Below are positions 8,197 through 15,579 of a stretch of 42,804 nucleotides of DNA, in pieces. This DNA comes from SIG220 sp045615545 (GTDB lineage Bacteria; Bacillota_I; Bacilli_A; RFN20; CAG-826). Where the stretch lies: NCBI GenBank assembly GCA_045615545.1, contig JAZLFA010000007.1, positions 1 through 42,804 of the forward strand. The letters run 5' to 3'. Below the pieces are notes generated by a model. The model was given only the letters and a program-made list of their open reading frames with translations. It did not search any database and was not told the DNA's origin. Made by a program: the position numbers and the translations under genes. How positions within the stretch are numbered: position 1 is the stretch's first letter; every line of letters begins with the position of its first letter.

Positions 8197-9543
8197 ATGA
8201 AAATAGTGCATGGTACGTGTGTAGATATATCTAGTGAAGGTAAGGGTGTCGTTAAAATTAATAAGGACATCTATTTTGTTAATGGCTTGTTTATTGGAGA
8301 AGAGGCCAATATTTTAGTTTTGTATCAGCGAGCTGGAGTCTATTATGGCAAGGTAAAGTCGTTAACAAAAATCTCTCCTAATAGAATCCAACCAAAGTGC
8401 AAAGTCTGCACTATTTGTGGTGGGTGTCAGTATCAACAAATAAAATACGAGGAACAATTAAAATATAAAACCAATAGAGTTAAAGAAGCACTTGCAAGAA
8501 TTGCACATATAAAGGATGTTCATATTGATACATGTATTGGTATGGATGATCCTTATTATTACCGCAACAAATCACAAGTCCCTTTTGGTGTTGATTATAA
8601 AGGGAGAGTGGTTTTTGGTTTTTATAAAGAGAATTCCCATGAAATTGTTCCAAATAAAGAATGTGTAATTGAAGACAAAAGATCAGCAAGTATTTTATGG
8701 AGCATTAAAGAATTAGCCGAAAGATATAAACTCCCAATTTATAATGAGGACAAAGGTACTGGTTTACTTAGATATGTATTAATTAGAACAAGCATTCATT
8801 ATGACGAATTAATGGTTGTGCTTGTTACTAGTGAAATGAACTTTCCAGGACAAAGAAATTTTATTAATGATCTAGTTAAAAAACATCCTGAAATTACCAC
8901 TGTTGTTGAGAACGTAAATTCAAGACACACTAACGTAATTTTGGGTGAAAGAGAAAAGGTGCTTTATGGGAGAGGATTTATTAAAGAAGATATCCTTGGT
9001 TTATCCTTTGAAATAAGTGCGTCAAGTTTCTTCCAAATTAATCCAATACAAGTTGAAAAACTCTACAAAACAGCCCTTAATTTCATAGATACTGATAAAA
9101 AACAAATAGTTTTAGATGCCTATAGTGGCGTTGGAACAATCGGCTTAATTGCGAGCAAAAACGCTAAAGAAGTTATCTCTGTTGAGTTAAATAAATTTGC
9201 ACATAAAAACGCAATCGAAAATGCAAAAAGGAATGGCATAAATAATATTAAATTTTATTGTGATGACGCAGGTAATTTTATTGATAACTATAAAGGTGAT
9301 ATTGATGTTGTCATTATGGATCCTCCACGCAAAGGCAGCGACGTAAAATTTCTTAGCAGTGTGATGAATAGAAAAATTAACAATATCGTGTATGTTTCTT
9401 GCGATCCTGAAACGCTAGCTAGGGATATTTTATTCTTGTCTAAAGAATATACAATTAAAGACATAAAATTAATTGATATGTTCCCTATGACCAGTCATGT
9501 TGAGACAGTTGTATCTCTTATTTATAAGAGATACAGCGAATAG
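8197..9543 (+). CDS. rlmD: 23S rRNA (uracil-C5)-methyltransferase RlmD/RlmCD
   Basis: 448 aa from the ATG at 8197. An upstream in-frame ATG exists at 8152 but lies inside the preceding gene and terminator. It transfers a methyl group from SAM to C5 of specific uracils in 23S rRNA. An N-terminal TRAM domain (about 1-55) is followed by iron-sulphur cysteines C68-x5-C74-x2-C77. The SAM motif LDAYSGVGTIGL, DPPRKGSD, and the catalytic cysteine C402 in YVSCDPETLARD are all present. The end DMFPMTSHVETVVSL is the conserved family C-terminus. That 3' end recurs three times downstream and marks an apparent insertion hotspot. The start has no ribosome site; TAAAAT at 8186-8191 may be its -10. Confidence 0.95.
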   Translation: MKIVHGTCVDISSEGKGVVKINKDIYFVNGLFIGEEANILVLYQRAGVYYGKVKSLTKISPNRIQPKCKVCTICGGCQYQQIKYEEQLKYKTNRVKEALARIAHIKDVHIDTCIGMDDPYYYRNKSQVPFGVDYKGRVVFGFYKENSHEIVPNKECVIEDKRSASILWSIKELAERYKLPIYNEDKGTGLLRYVLIRTSIHYDELMVVLVTSEMNFPGQRNFINDLVKKHPEITTVVENVNSRHTNVILGEREKVLYGRGFIKEDILGLSFEISASSFFQINPIQVEKLYKTALNFIDTDKKQIVLDAYSGVGTIGLIASKNAKEVISVELNKFAHKNAIENAKRNGINNIKFYCDDAGNFIDNYKGDIDVVIMDPPRKGSDVKFLSSVMNRKINNIVYVSCDPETLARDILFLSKEYTIKDIKLIDMFPMTSHVETVVSLIYKRYSE

Positions 9544-9690
9544 CGAAAAAGTGTCGATTACATCGAAAGAATTTCAATTATAGCGCTTCTATATAGGGGC
9601 GTTATTTTTTGATATAAAGTGGCGAAAATAGGCCAAAATACATCTGAACCCTATGGTGAAAGGGTATTGCTTGGAAACATATCAGTTTTT
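9475..9690 (+). repeat. rlmD 3' end plus flank, copy A of the island repeat
   Basis: The last codons of rlmD (DMFPMTSHVETV…), its terminator and about 75 bp beyond are shared, at roughly 80 percent identity by eye from CATGTTGAGACAG onward, with 14019-14205. Within it GTATCTCTTA (9511-9520) and TAAGAGATAC (9525-9534) form a perfect 10-bp stem with loop TTTA. In the distal copy the stem is identical but the loop is ATAT. This is the reference (intact) copy of the apparent attachment repeat. Confidence 0.8.
9582..9610 (+). terminator. rlmD terminator
   Basis: AGCGCTTC (9582-9589) pairs with GGGGCGTT (9596-9603), with three G-T pairs, and is followed by ATTTTTT. The same structure is repeated at 14099-14129. 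Confidence 0.65.
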
Positions 9691-10001
9691 AATGCTCAAC
9701 AAAGAACGTGTTTGAATACACCTGTATACTATGTTGAAGTTTATTTAATCAAGGGTTTATCGGGACTAATATAATAGAAATTTTTAAATAGTCCTGTTTA
9801 AAACCACCTTATCTATGATTTATAAATGAATAGTTTGATGAGAAAAATAGAATAAAAGTTAAAAATTCTTGTTAAACCGAAATTTCAGATATGTCATGGT
9901 TCTAGAATATAATTATAAATTCATTCAAAAGTTATAATTGTGCATTAATCGTTATTTAAACAAACCATATTTTTAAAAATCATAAAAGTGGTTTAGTTAA
10001 C
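9691..10001. other. Non-coding spacer before the ATPase cassette
   Basis: No open frame is credible. The only structure seen is a 6-bp inverted repeat, GGACTA and TAGTCC, about 20 bases apart near 9764-9795. The sequence is AT-rich and differs from that following the distal rlmD-end copy. Confidence 0.4.
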
Positions 10002-10030
10002 TTGACAATAAGTCATGAATTTAATAAAAT
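10002..10030 (+). promoter_or_regulatory. Consensus promoter of the ATPase gene
   Basis: TTGACA (10002-10007), 17 bp, TAAAAT (10025-10030). The transcript would begin near 10037, giving a 12-nt leader that contains the GAGG ribosome site (10037-10040). Confidence 0.85.
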
Positions 10031-10048
10031 ACTAACGAGGTAAACAAG

Positions 10049-11281
10049 ATGAAACTTTTTAAAAGAGAAAAATATTTATCAAGAATAAGAGGATTTTACT
10101 ATCATAATGAGATCATAAAAGTTATTACTGGAACAAGACGCTGCGGTAAATCTAGTTTGATGCACACAATAATGGATGAATTAGTTCATGATGGGGTAGA
10201 TAAAAATCAGATAATTTATATTAATTTAGATAAAAGAGGTTATAAGAACATTAAAACCGAATCAAAGTTAGAAGAAACAATTGATTTGTTAACAAAAAAT
10301 CTTAAAGGAAACATTTACCTTTTTATTGACGAAATCCAAAACGTAAAAGATTTTGAATCTGTGATTGAGGCTTTTAGATTAGAAGAAAACTATTCCATTT
10401 TTATAACGGGTTCAAATTCTTATTTGTTAAGTGGTGAATTGATTACTAAATTAACTGGAAGATATATTGAATTTGAAATGCAAACGTTAACTTTTGATGA
10501 ATATTTACAAATGAAAACCTTTTATCATCTACCGGTAAGTTATGGTTTATTTGTTGAATTAAACAATTATATTAATGAAGGTGGTTTCCCGGGGGCATTT
10601 TTATTTAATGATCTTGTTGGCAAACGAAATTATGTTAAATCTATCGTTGCAGAAATTATTAAAAAAGATGTTCGCACTAGAATGAAAATTAGAAAGCCAG
10701 AAACATTTAATCTTGTGATGGATTATGTAATTAATAATTATGGTGCAACGACAAGCTTAAATAATATTTTAAAAGAACTAAATAAAAATGGATTTGTTAT
10801 AGGTAAACCAACATTGCTAAGATATATTCAATGTTTAGTTGATGCAAAAATTCTTTATAAGTGCGACAGGTTCGATTTAAAGTCAAAAAGAATGTTTAAA
10901 AGTGATAAAAAATATTATTTAGCTGATCTTTCTTTATCATTTGTTACAAATCCAGATAGTAGAATTAATTATGGACCAGCTTTAGAAAATATAATTTATA
11001 TGTATGCTAAGTCACTAAATTATGATGTATATGTTGGTCGAATCGGAAAACTAGAATGTGATTTCATTTTAAAAGATTTATATTTGAATTATTCATACGT
11101 TCAAGTGTGTTTTAAAATGATTGGTGATGATAGAGTCGAAGATAGAGAATATAAACCATTAGAAAATATTAAAGACAATTATCCAAAATACGTTTTAACA
11201 ACTGATGTTTTAAAGCAAAGAAGAAACGGAATTATTCACGAAAACATTTGCGATTTTATTAGCAAAGGGAAAACATTCTAA
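10049..11281 (+). CDS. AAA_14/DUF4143 ATPase
   Basis: 410 aa. A stand-alone ATPase of the widespread family with an N-terminal AAA_14 domain and a C-terminal DUF4143 domain. Walker A is GTRRCGKSS (residues 28-36) and Walker B is LFIDEIQNV with D94-E95. DUF4143 follows from about 205, with DVRTRMKIRKPETF and the nuclease-fold-like C-terminus (VGRIGKLECDFILKD). The biochemical role of this family is poorly known; members are common in variable regions of bacterial genomes. It is the sole gene of its cassette. It has a consensus promoter, and a remnant of the rlmD 3' end begins 4 bases after its stop codon. Confidence 0.88.
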   Translation: MKLFKREKYLSRIRGFYYHNEIIKVITGTRRCGKSSLMHTIMDELVHDGVDKNQIIYINLDKRGYKNIKTESKLEETIDLLTKNLKGNIYLFIDEIQNVKDFESVIEAFRLEENYSIFITGSNSYLLSGELITKLTGRYIEFEMQTLTFDEYLQMKTFYHLPVSYGLFVELNNYINEGGFPGAFLFNDLVGKRNYVKSIVAEIIKKDVRTRMKIRKPETFNLVMDYVINNYGATTSLNNILKELNKNGFVIGKPTLLRYIQCLVDAKILYKCDRFDLKSKRMFKSDKKYYLADLSLSFVTNPDSRINYGPALENIIYMYAKSLNYDVYVGRIGKLECDFILKDLYLNYSYVQVCFKMIGDDRVEDREYKPLENIKDNYPKYVLTTDVLKQRRNGIIHENICDFISKGKTF

Positions 11282-11284
11282 AAC

Positions 11285-11347
11285 GGCGATATGTTTCCTA
11301 CCACAGGGCATGTCGAGACTGTAGCATCCCTACGACTAAAAGAGTGA
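11285..11347 (+). pseudogene. rlmD C-terminal remnant, copy B
   Basis: An open frame reads GDMFPTTGHVETVASLRLKE then TGA, matching the conserved end of rlmD-family proteins (compare DMFPMTSHVETVVSL in the intact gene). It begins 3-4 bases after the ATPase stop and has no upstream methyltransferase coding. Its sequence differs enough from the resident rlmD to suggest it came from another bacterium's rlmD. A terminator follows at 11399. Interpreted as a decayed attachment-site duplication. Confidence 0.85.
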
Positions 11348-11398
11348 TAGATTCTATTGCTTATTATATAAATATAATAAATCATAATTATCAAGAAG

Positions 11399-11433
11399 AA
11401 TAGGCGACGGCAATATGCTGTTATCTATTTTTT
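11399..11433 (+). terminator. Long hairpin terminator after remnant B
   Basis: AATAGGCGACGGCA (11399-11412) pairs with TGCTGTTATCTATT (11416-11429) around ATA, 14 pairs with one mismatch and some G-T, followed by TTTT. It probably travelled with the foreign rlmD end. Confidence 0.8.
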
Positions 11434-11476
11434 GTCTGATAATCAGACATGGAAAAGTAGACTAAAAAGTAGACTA
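11434..11476. repeat. Short palindrome and 12-bp tandem repeat
   Basis: GTCTGA-TAA-TCAGAC (11434-11448) is a perfect 6-bp hairpin. It is followed by two exact tandem copies of AAAAGTAGACTA (11453-11464 and 11465-11476). Together they lie between remnant B and the first fic promoter. The rest of 11477-11620 shows no gene. Confidence 0.6.
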
Positions 11477-11621
11477 AAACAGTTTTGAGAATTTAATCAT
11501 TTAAGCCATAACGAAATCGCAAAAAACCGGAAATTGTCAGATATTTGCGGTGCTATAAGTAGAACGATTTGCTTACTCCTAATTAAAATAGCCATTAATA
11601 ATTATGATGACAAAAATACAT

Positions 11622-11683
11622 TTGTAATACTGCATATAAAATGTTAAAATATATGCAGAAAAATAGGTATCATTATGCACAAG
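11622..11683 (+). promoter_or_regulatory. fic-1 promoter with repeated operator
   Basis: Promoter TTGTAA (11622-11627), 17 bp, TAAAAT (11645-11650). Three copies of an operator-like repeat overlap it: a degenerate TACTGCATATA (11628-11638), ATATGCAGAAA (11651-11661) and TTATGCACAAG (11673-11683). They start 23 and 22 bp apart. The last copy contains the fic start codon ATG. The same repeat lies at the fic-3 promoter, so one regulator probably controls both genes. Confidence 0.7.
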
Positions 11684-12727
11684 TTTACATATGAATTTTT
11701 AAAAGATAAAACTATTACTTCAGATCTTTTTTCTTTATCCAACATAATTACAGATTTAAGAAGCAAAACAAACGCAAGAAAGAACTCAAATAAATCCTTG
11801 TTTGACAAGCTTGAAATAAAAGCAATAAAAGAATCTGTAGAAGGGAGCAATGCTATTGAAGGCATTTTTACTACTGAACAAAGAATAAAAGAAATTGTGG
11901 AAAATAATAGTGAACCATTGACACATAATGAAGAAGAGATTGCTGGATATCACGACGCCATTAAATTTGTCAAAGATAATTTTGAGTATCTTTCTTTCAA
12001 TGAGGAAACGATTAAAACGATTCATAAGATGCTTGTTGCTAGGCATGTTGGTTATGATAAAGGCGGTAAATACAAAACCGATGACAATGTTATTGCAGAG
12101 AAATACCCTGATGGCACAATCAAAAGAGTGATTTTCACACCAACAAAAGCGGAAGACGTCGATAGAATAATGAAGGATTTTTGTTTGGCATATCAAGTCG
12201 CTAGAGACGACTATGGAATACCAGCACTCTTATTGATTCCGTGTGTGATTGTGGATTTTCTTTCTATTCATCCTTTCAGCGATGGTAATGGTCGTGTATC
12301 TAGACTACTAACTCTTTTACTTTTTTATAAAGAGGGTTATGACATTGGAAAATATATCTCTTTTGAAAACCAGATAAATAAATTTAAGGGAAATTATTAT
12401 GACGTCCTTGAAAGAAGCCAAAATTATTGGCACGAAAACAATAATACATATTACCCATTTATCGAATTTACATTCCAAATTCTTTATCAGTGTTATAAAG
12501 AAATTAATAGAAGATTCATAGTTACCAAAAGTGGCAAGAATAAGAAAAATGAACGCATTGAATCCATAGTGCTAGAAAGTATCGTTCCAATTTCCAAAAC
12601 AGATATTCAGGAACTGCTTCCAGACGTATCAGTTACTACAATTGAATCGGTGCTTGCTAAGTTACTAAAAGAAAACAAAATACATAAAATAGGTACATAC
12701 AAAAACGCAAAGTATCTAAAAAAATAA
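11675..12727 (+). CDS. Fic-domain protein with N-terminal inhibitory helix (fic-1)
   Basis: 350 aa. Fic enzymes usually transfer AMP from ATP to a target hydroxyl. The active motif HPFSDGNGR is intact at residues 199-207. The inhibitory motif (S/T)xxxE(G/N) is seen upstream as S58-NAI-E62-G63, which makes it a class II Fic protein that blocks its own ATP site. The C-terminus (about 290-350) reads as a winged helix (ISKTDIQELLPDVSVTTIESVLAKLLKENKI), so it may bind DNA. It is paralogous along its length to fic-3 in this window. The start MHKF lies inside an operator repeat, suggesting autoregulation. A remnant of the rlmD end follows its stop by 2 bases. Confidence 0.9.
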   Translation: MHKFTYEFLKDKTITSDLFSLSNIITDLRSKTNARKNSNKSLFDKLEIKAIKESVEGSNAIEGIFTTEQRIKEIVENNSEPLTHNEEEIAGYHDAIKFVKDNFEYLSFNEETIKTIHKMLVARHVGYDKGGKYKTDDNVIAEKYPDGTIKRVIFTPTKAEDVDRIMKDFCLAYQVARDDYGIPALLLIPCVIVDFLSIHPFSDGNGRVSRLLTLLLFYKEGYDIGKYISFENQINKFKGNYYDVLERSQNYWHENNNTYYPFIEFTFQILYQCYKEINRRFIVTKSGKNKKNERIESIVLESIVPISKTDIQELLPDVSVTTIESVLAKLLKENKIHKIGTYKNAKYLKK

Positions 12728-12729
12728 TA

Positions 12730-12876
12730 GATATGTTTCCAATTACTTAAAAAGGCTTGTCATACTTTGTTTCGGGTAGCGAAAAAGGCATATCATTTGT
12801 TGTTTCCACGAGCAAAAGCTATACATACTTAGTATCGGTGCACGTTGAGACTGTTGCTTGTCTATGTCTAAAATAA
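12730..12876 (+). pseudogene. rlmD C-terminal remnant, copy C, with inserted repeats
   Basis: From GATATGTTTCC the frame reads DMFPIT, then a TAA stop, then stays open in the same frame to HVETVACLCLK and TAA at 12874-12876. Between DMFPIT and HVETV lie about 90 bp that encode three degenerate repeats of 9-11 residues: KGLSYFVSGSE, KGISFVVSTS and KSYTYLVSV. The corresponding DNA repeats are about 30-33 bp. The remnant begins two bases after the fic-1 stop codon. It is not expected to be translated, having no ribosome site and an internal stop. Confidence 0.75.
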
Positions 12877-12984
12877 CAAAGCATTCTTGATGTGTTTTAC
12901 TGTATTCTATGGGATATAAGAGGAAAGTTGTGTGCTTTTTGTGATTATGTAGGGAATAAATTGAAGCAAATTTTTATCTCTTTT

Positions 12985-13869
12985 TTAATCTAATATTGAT
13001 ATATATTTATTCAATCTTTCCAATAAATATTTAGATATAAGTTTTTTCATTGGTTCAAGATTGTGTTTTAAATGAAATGCATCAAAAGCATCATAATAAG
13101 CACGTCTGTCGCTATACTTAATATCAATAGGTGGGAATCCTTGTTTCATTAATTCTAGGTTTAATAAGAGCCGTCCAGTTCTTCCGTTTCCATCAATAAA
13201 AGGGTGAATTGCTTCAAATTCAATATGGAATCTTGCTAATTTTGTAACAATATCTTCATTAGATATAATGTAGTTACAAATCAATTCATTCATTTTTGGT
13301 TCAATAGCATATGGTTGAACAGGTGTATGTTTTGCGCCCATTATTCTGACAGGGACCCTTCTGTAAACCCCTTTATCTTGAGGTTGATCAGATAAAACTA
13401 AGGCGTGTATTTGTTTAATTATACTTTCACGAATTTCAGTGTTTTCTTTCACTAAGTCGCATATATAATCAAAGGCTTCTTTGTGGCCAACAACTTCGAG
13501 ATGGTCTTTTAATGGTTTTTTGTCAATGGTAAGACCTCTTAAAACCATATCTGTTTCTCTTAGTGTTAATGTATTACCTTCGATGGCGTTGCTGTTATAT
13601 GTGAACTCTACAACGAATTCCTCATTTAATCTTTTAATTTCACCAGGCGTTAATGGCCTTTTAGAATCTAATATATTTTTAAGTTCTAAAATTTTGGATA
13701 AATAGTTTTCGTTATTTTTGATTCTGCCATCAATAGGTTTTACGGCATCATCTGGTATAAACCACGTTTTTCCATACAATTCTGCTCCATCAATTTTACC
13801 TTGTGCACAAAGAATGCGAATCCTCCTGTCAGATATATTCCATTTTAGACTAGCTTCTTTAGTATTCAT
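12985..13869 (-). CDS. Fic-domain protein with N-terminal DNA-binding domain (fic-2)
   Basis: 294 aa, on the opposite strand to its neighbours. The N-terminus (1-45) looks like a MerR/excisionase-type helix-turn-helix with wing (EASLKWNISDRRIRILCAQG … LYGKTWFIPDDAVKP). The Fic core carries HPFIDGNGRTGR from H222 and an inhibitory motif S93-NAI-E97-G98. This helix-turn-helix plus Fic layout is common in Firmicutes; the AMP-transfer target is unknown. ATG follows GGAGG closely. Three direct repeats of ATCGGAA spaced 21-22 bp lie in its promoter, consistent with autorepression through the N-terminal domain. The gene is flanked by rlmD-end copies C and D and so forms a one-gene cassette. Confidence 0.9.
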   Translation of the reverse strand: MNTKEASLKWNISDRRIRILCAQGKIDGAELYGKTWFIPDDAVKPIDGRIKNNENYLSKILELKNILDSKRPLTPGEIKRLNEEFVVEFTYNSNAIEGNTLTLRETDMVLRGLTIDKKPLKDHLEVVGHKEAFDYICDLVKENTEIRESIIKQIHALVLSDQPQDKGVYRRVPVRIMGAKHTPVQPYAIEPKMNELICNYIISNEDIVTKLARFHIEFEAIHPFIDGNGRTGRLLLNLELMKQGFPPIDIKYSDRRAYYDAFDAFHLKHNLEPMKKLISKYLLERLNKYISILD

Positions 13870-13889
13870 TATCGATTGCCTCCGACTTT

Positions 13890-13943
13890 ATCGGAATAAT
13901 AATAACACATATCGGAATAACAATAAAGCAATATCGGAACAAT
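13890..13943 (-). promoter_or_regulatory. fic-2 operator: three direct repeats
   Basis: ATCGGAATAAT at 13890, ATCGGAATAAC at 13911 and ATCGGAACAAT at 13933 are spaced 21 and 22 bp, that is two helical turns, so all face one side of the DNA. On the gene strand they read TTCCGAT. A promoter-like TTGTTA-N16-TATTAT lies within them. A likely operator for the Fic protein's own DNA-binding domain. Confidence 0.65.
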
Positions 13944-14018
13944 ATTAATAATGTGTTTTTTGTTTCACAATTATAACGATTTGGGATACATACCTAATTT
14001 GTTACATCAAAAGTGTAA

Positions 14019-14205
14019 CCGCATGTAGAGACAGTTGTATCTCTTAATATTAAGAGATACTGCAAATAGTGAAAAAGTGTCGAAAGAATTTCAATTATTG
14101 CGCTTCTATATAAGGGCATTATTTTTTTTGATATATAGAGGAAAAATGGGTCAAGATACATCCGAACTCTATGGTGAGTGGGTATTAGCTGGAAACATTT
14201 ACAAC
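14019..14205 (+). repeat. rlmD 3' end plus flank, copy D
   Basis: From CATGTAGAGACAG the sequence repeats copy A: HVETVVSLNIKRYCK then TAG, then the terminator and flank up to GGAAACAT (about 14200). A nine-base gap and scattered substitutions separate the two. The 10-bp stem GTATCTCTTA/TAAGAGATAC (14037-14060) is identical to copy A while its loop is changed. Upstream of the CAT there is an in-frame stop, so only the tail of the gene is present. This probably marks the original right side of the insertion site. Confidence 0.82.
14099..14129 (+). terminator. Duplicated rlmD terminator
   Basis: TGCGCTT (14099-14105) pairs with AAGGGCA (14112-14118) with one mismatch, followed by TTATTTTTTTT. 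It is the counterpart of the terminator at 9582-9610. Confidence 0.6.
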
Positions 14206-14259
14206 AAAGCACTAACAAAACATAATTTGTGTTGCTTTTATTTAAAATATATTTGTTCT

Positions 14260-14285
14260 AACATATATTTAATATAATATATGTT
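14260..14285. repeat. AT-rich palindrome
   Basis: AACATATAT (14260-14268) is the exact inverse of ATATATGTT (14277-14285). There is no T-run after it. The surrounding 14206-14428 has no convincing gene. Confidence 0.45.
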
Positions 14286-14428
14286 ATGTAGCATTATGGG
14301 TTGTCTGGCAGGATGAAATGATTTGTGTTGTGTTAACTGTAATTGCTCAGACCGATTTATCTTGAATCGCACAAATCAATTTATAAAAAATAGAATGCTG
14401 CCATATGTGAAGTAGCTTTTATTATTTG

Positions 14429-14478
14429 CAACTAGCAGTTGCGTGATTATGTTACAAAAGCAACTACAACGGTATAGA
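14429..14478 (+). promoter_or_regulatory. Candidate operator and -10 of the XRE gene
   Basis: GCAACT-AGC-AGTTGC (14429-14443) is a perfect 6-bp inverted repeat, and a third half-site GCAACTA follows at 14460-14466, just before TATAGA (14473-14478). Palindromes of this kind are typical XRE operators; no good -35 is seen. Confidence 0.4.
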
Positions 14479-14520
14479 ATGAAACTAATTGTAAGTATTT
14501 AAATATAGGAGAGGTTCAAC

Positions 14521-15576
14521 ATGCTAGGTGAAAGAATTGCAAATTTAAGAAAAGAAAGAAAAGTATCTCAAGAAGAGCTTGCAGATGTCTTATTCACATC
14601 TCGACAAGCAATATCTAAATGGGAAAGAGGGGAATCTGATCCAGACATCGATCGACTAAAAGAGTTAGCGATCTATTTTGGTGTTTCAATTGATTATTTG
14701 CTTGGATTTGACCTTGAATCATCGTCGGTAAATAGTTTTATTGAAAGAATTAAAAATTGTATTGAATCTAAAAATTTCGATATTGGTGTGGATGAGATTA
14801 GATTAATGGTTTCTAAAAATGGCAATAATTTCGTTTTACTAGGTTACGTCTTAATGTATTTACAAGATTATTACGGAACTAAACATCAACTTGAAATTAA
14901 TGATTTGAGCATTGAGATAGGTAAAAAGGCTATCGCTGTCTATCAAGTAGATAATTCATTTAGTGTTTCTTTAAATGACATTCATAAACTAATTGTTTCT
15001 TGTTATATCAAAGCTCACAAATATGATTTGGCAAAAGAATGTCTAATAGAAAACAAAGTATATGACGCTACAGAACAACTATCTAGATGCGAACTTGAAT
15101 TAGGAAATAATGAGGAAGCTGAAAAAATTATTAATGAAAACTTCCTTGATTCAATAGGTTCAATTATAAATAGTAGTTCAGTGCAAATTATTATTCATTT
15201 GAGAAATCACAAATATATGGATGCTTTAGATCTCACTAAATGGTTGATTGATTTCATCTTATCAATTGGTAAAAGCGAAGAAGTGTTAATCGATATCATT
15301 TTTACATACACATTTATTAAAGCAATGTGCGAAAAGATATTGGGACTTGAATATCAAGAAGAATACGATTTCTTAAAAGAAAACTGTCAAAGAGTTCTTG
15401 GCTATCGACATCTAAAAGGGGGATTAAAGTTTTTTCCTGAACAAGATATTACCTTTGATACCACTACAGGAGAAATTAACAAAGAGTTCTTACAAGAAAT
15501 TGAACATATGAAAAATGATAAGTTGGCGTATTCAAAAGCCATGGAATTATATAAGGATATATTTGAGGAGCGATGA
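14521..15576 (+). CDS. XRE-family regulator with helical C-terminal domain
   Basis: 351 aa. The N-terminal helix-turn-helix (residues 5-60: RIANLRKERKVSQEELADVL … RQAISKWERGESDPDIDRLKELAIYFGVSIDYLLG) is a classic HTH_3/XRE domain. The remaining 280 residues are predicted helical with repeat-like pairs, comparable in layout to peptide-sensing Rgg/PlcR-type regulators, but I see no specific match. A strong AGGAGAGG precedes the ATG. The gene is followed after 3 bases by the MFS gene, so it probably regulates the transporter and itself. It begins the fourth segment of the island, after rlmD-end copy D. Confidence 0.85.
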   Translation: MLGERIANLRKERKVSQEELADVLFTSRQAISKWERGESDPDIDRLKELAIYFGVSIDYLLGFDLESSSVNSFIERIKNCIESKNFDIGVDEIRLMVSKNGNNFVLLGYVLMYLQDYYGTKHQLEINDLSIEIGKKAIAVYQVDNSFSVSLNDIHKLIVSCYIKAHKYDLAKECLIENKVYDATEQLSRCELELGNNEEAEKIINENFLDSIGSIINSSSVQIIIHLRNHKYMDALDLTKWLIDFILSIGKSEEVLIDIIFTYTFIKAMCEKILGLEYQEEYDFLKENCQRVLGYRHLKGGLKFFPEQDITFDTTTGEINKEFLQEIEHMKNDKLAYSKAMELYKDIFEER

Positions 15577-15579
15577 AAT

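Noticed and set aside
11786..12196. Minus-strand 136-aa open frame in fic-1
   Set aside because: Lies inside the intact Fic coding sequence, has no family features and no start signal.
12749..12876. Repeats in the rlmD remnant as a CRISPR array
   Set aside because: Units are contiguous, degenerate and in frame, with no unique spacers and no cas gene nearby.
10049..14205. Restriction-modification or CBASS-type defence operon
   Set aside because: No methylase, nuclease, cyclase or effector genes are visible. The ATPase and Fic genes have separate promoters and strands, so an operon-based defence system is not supported.
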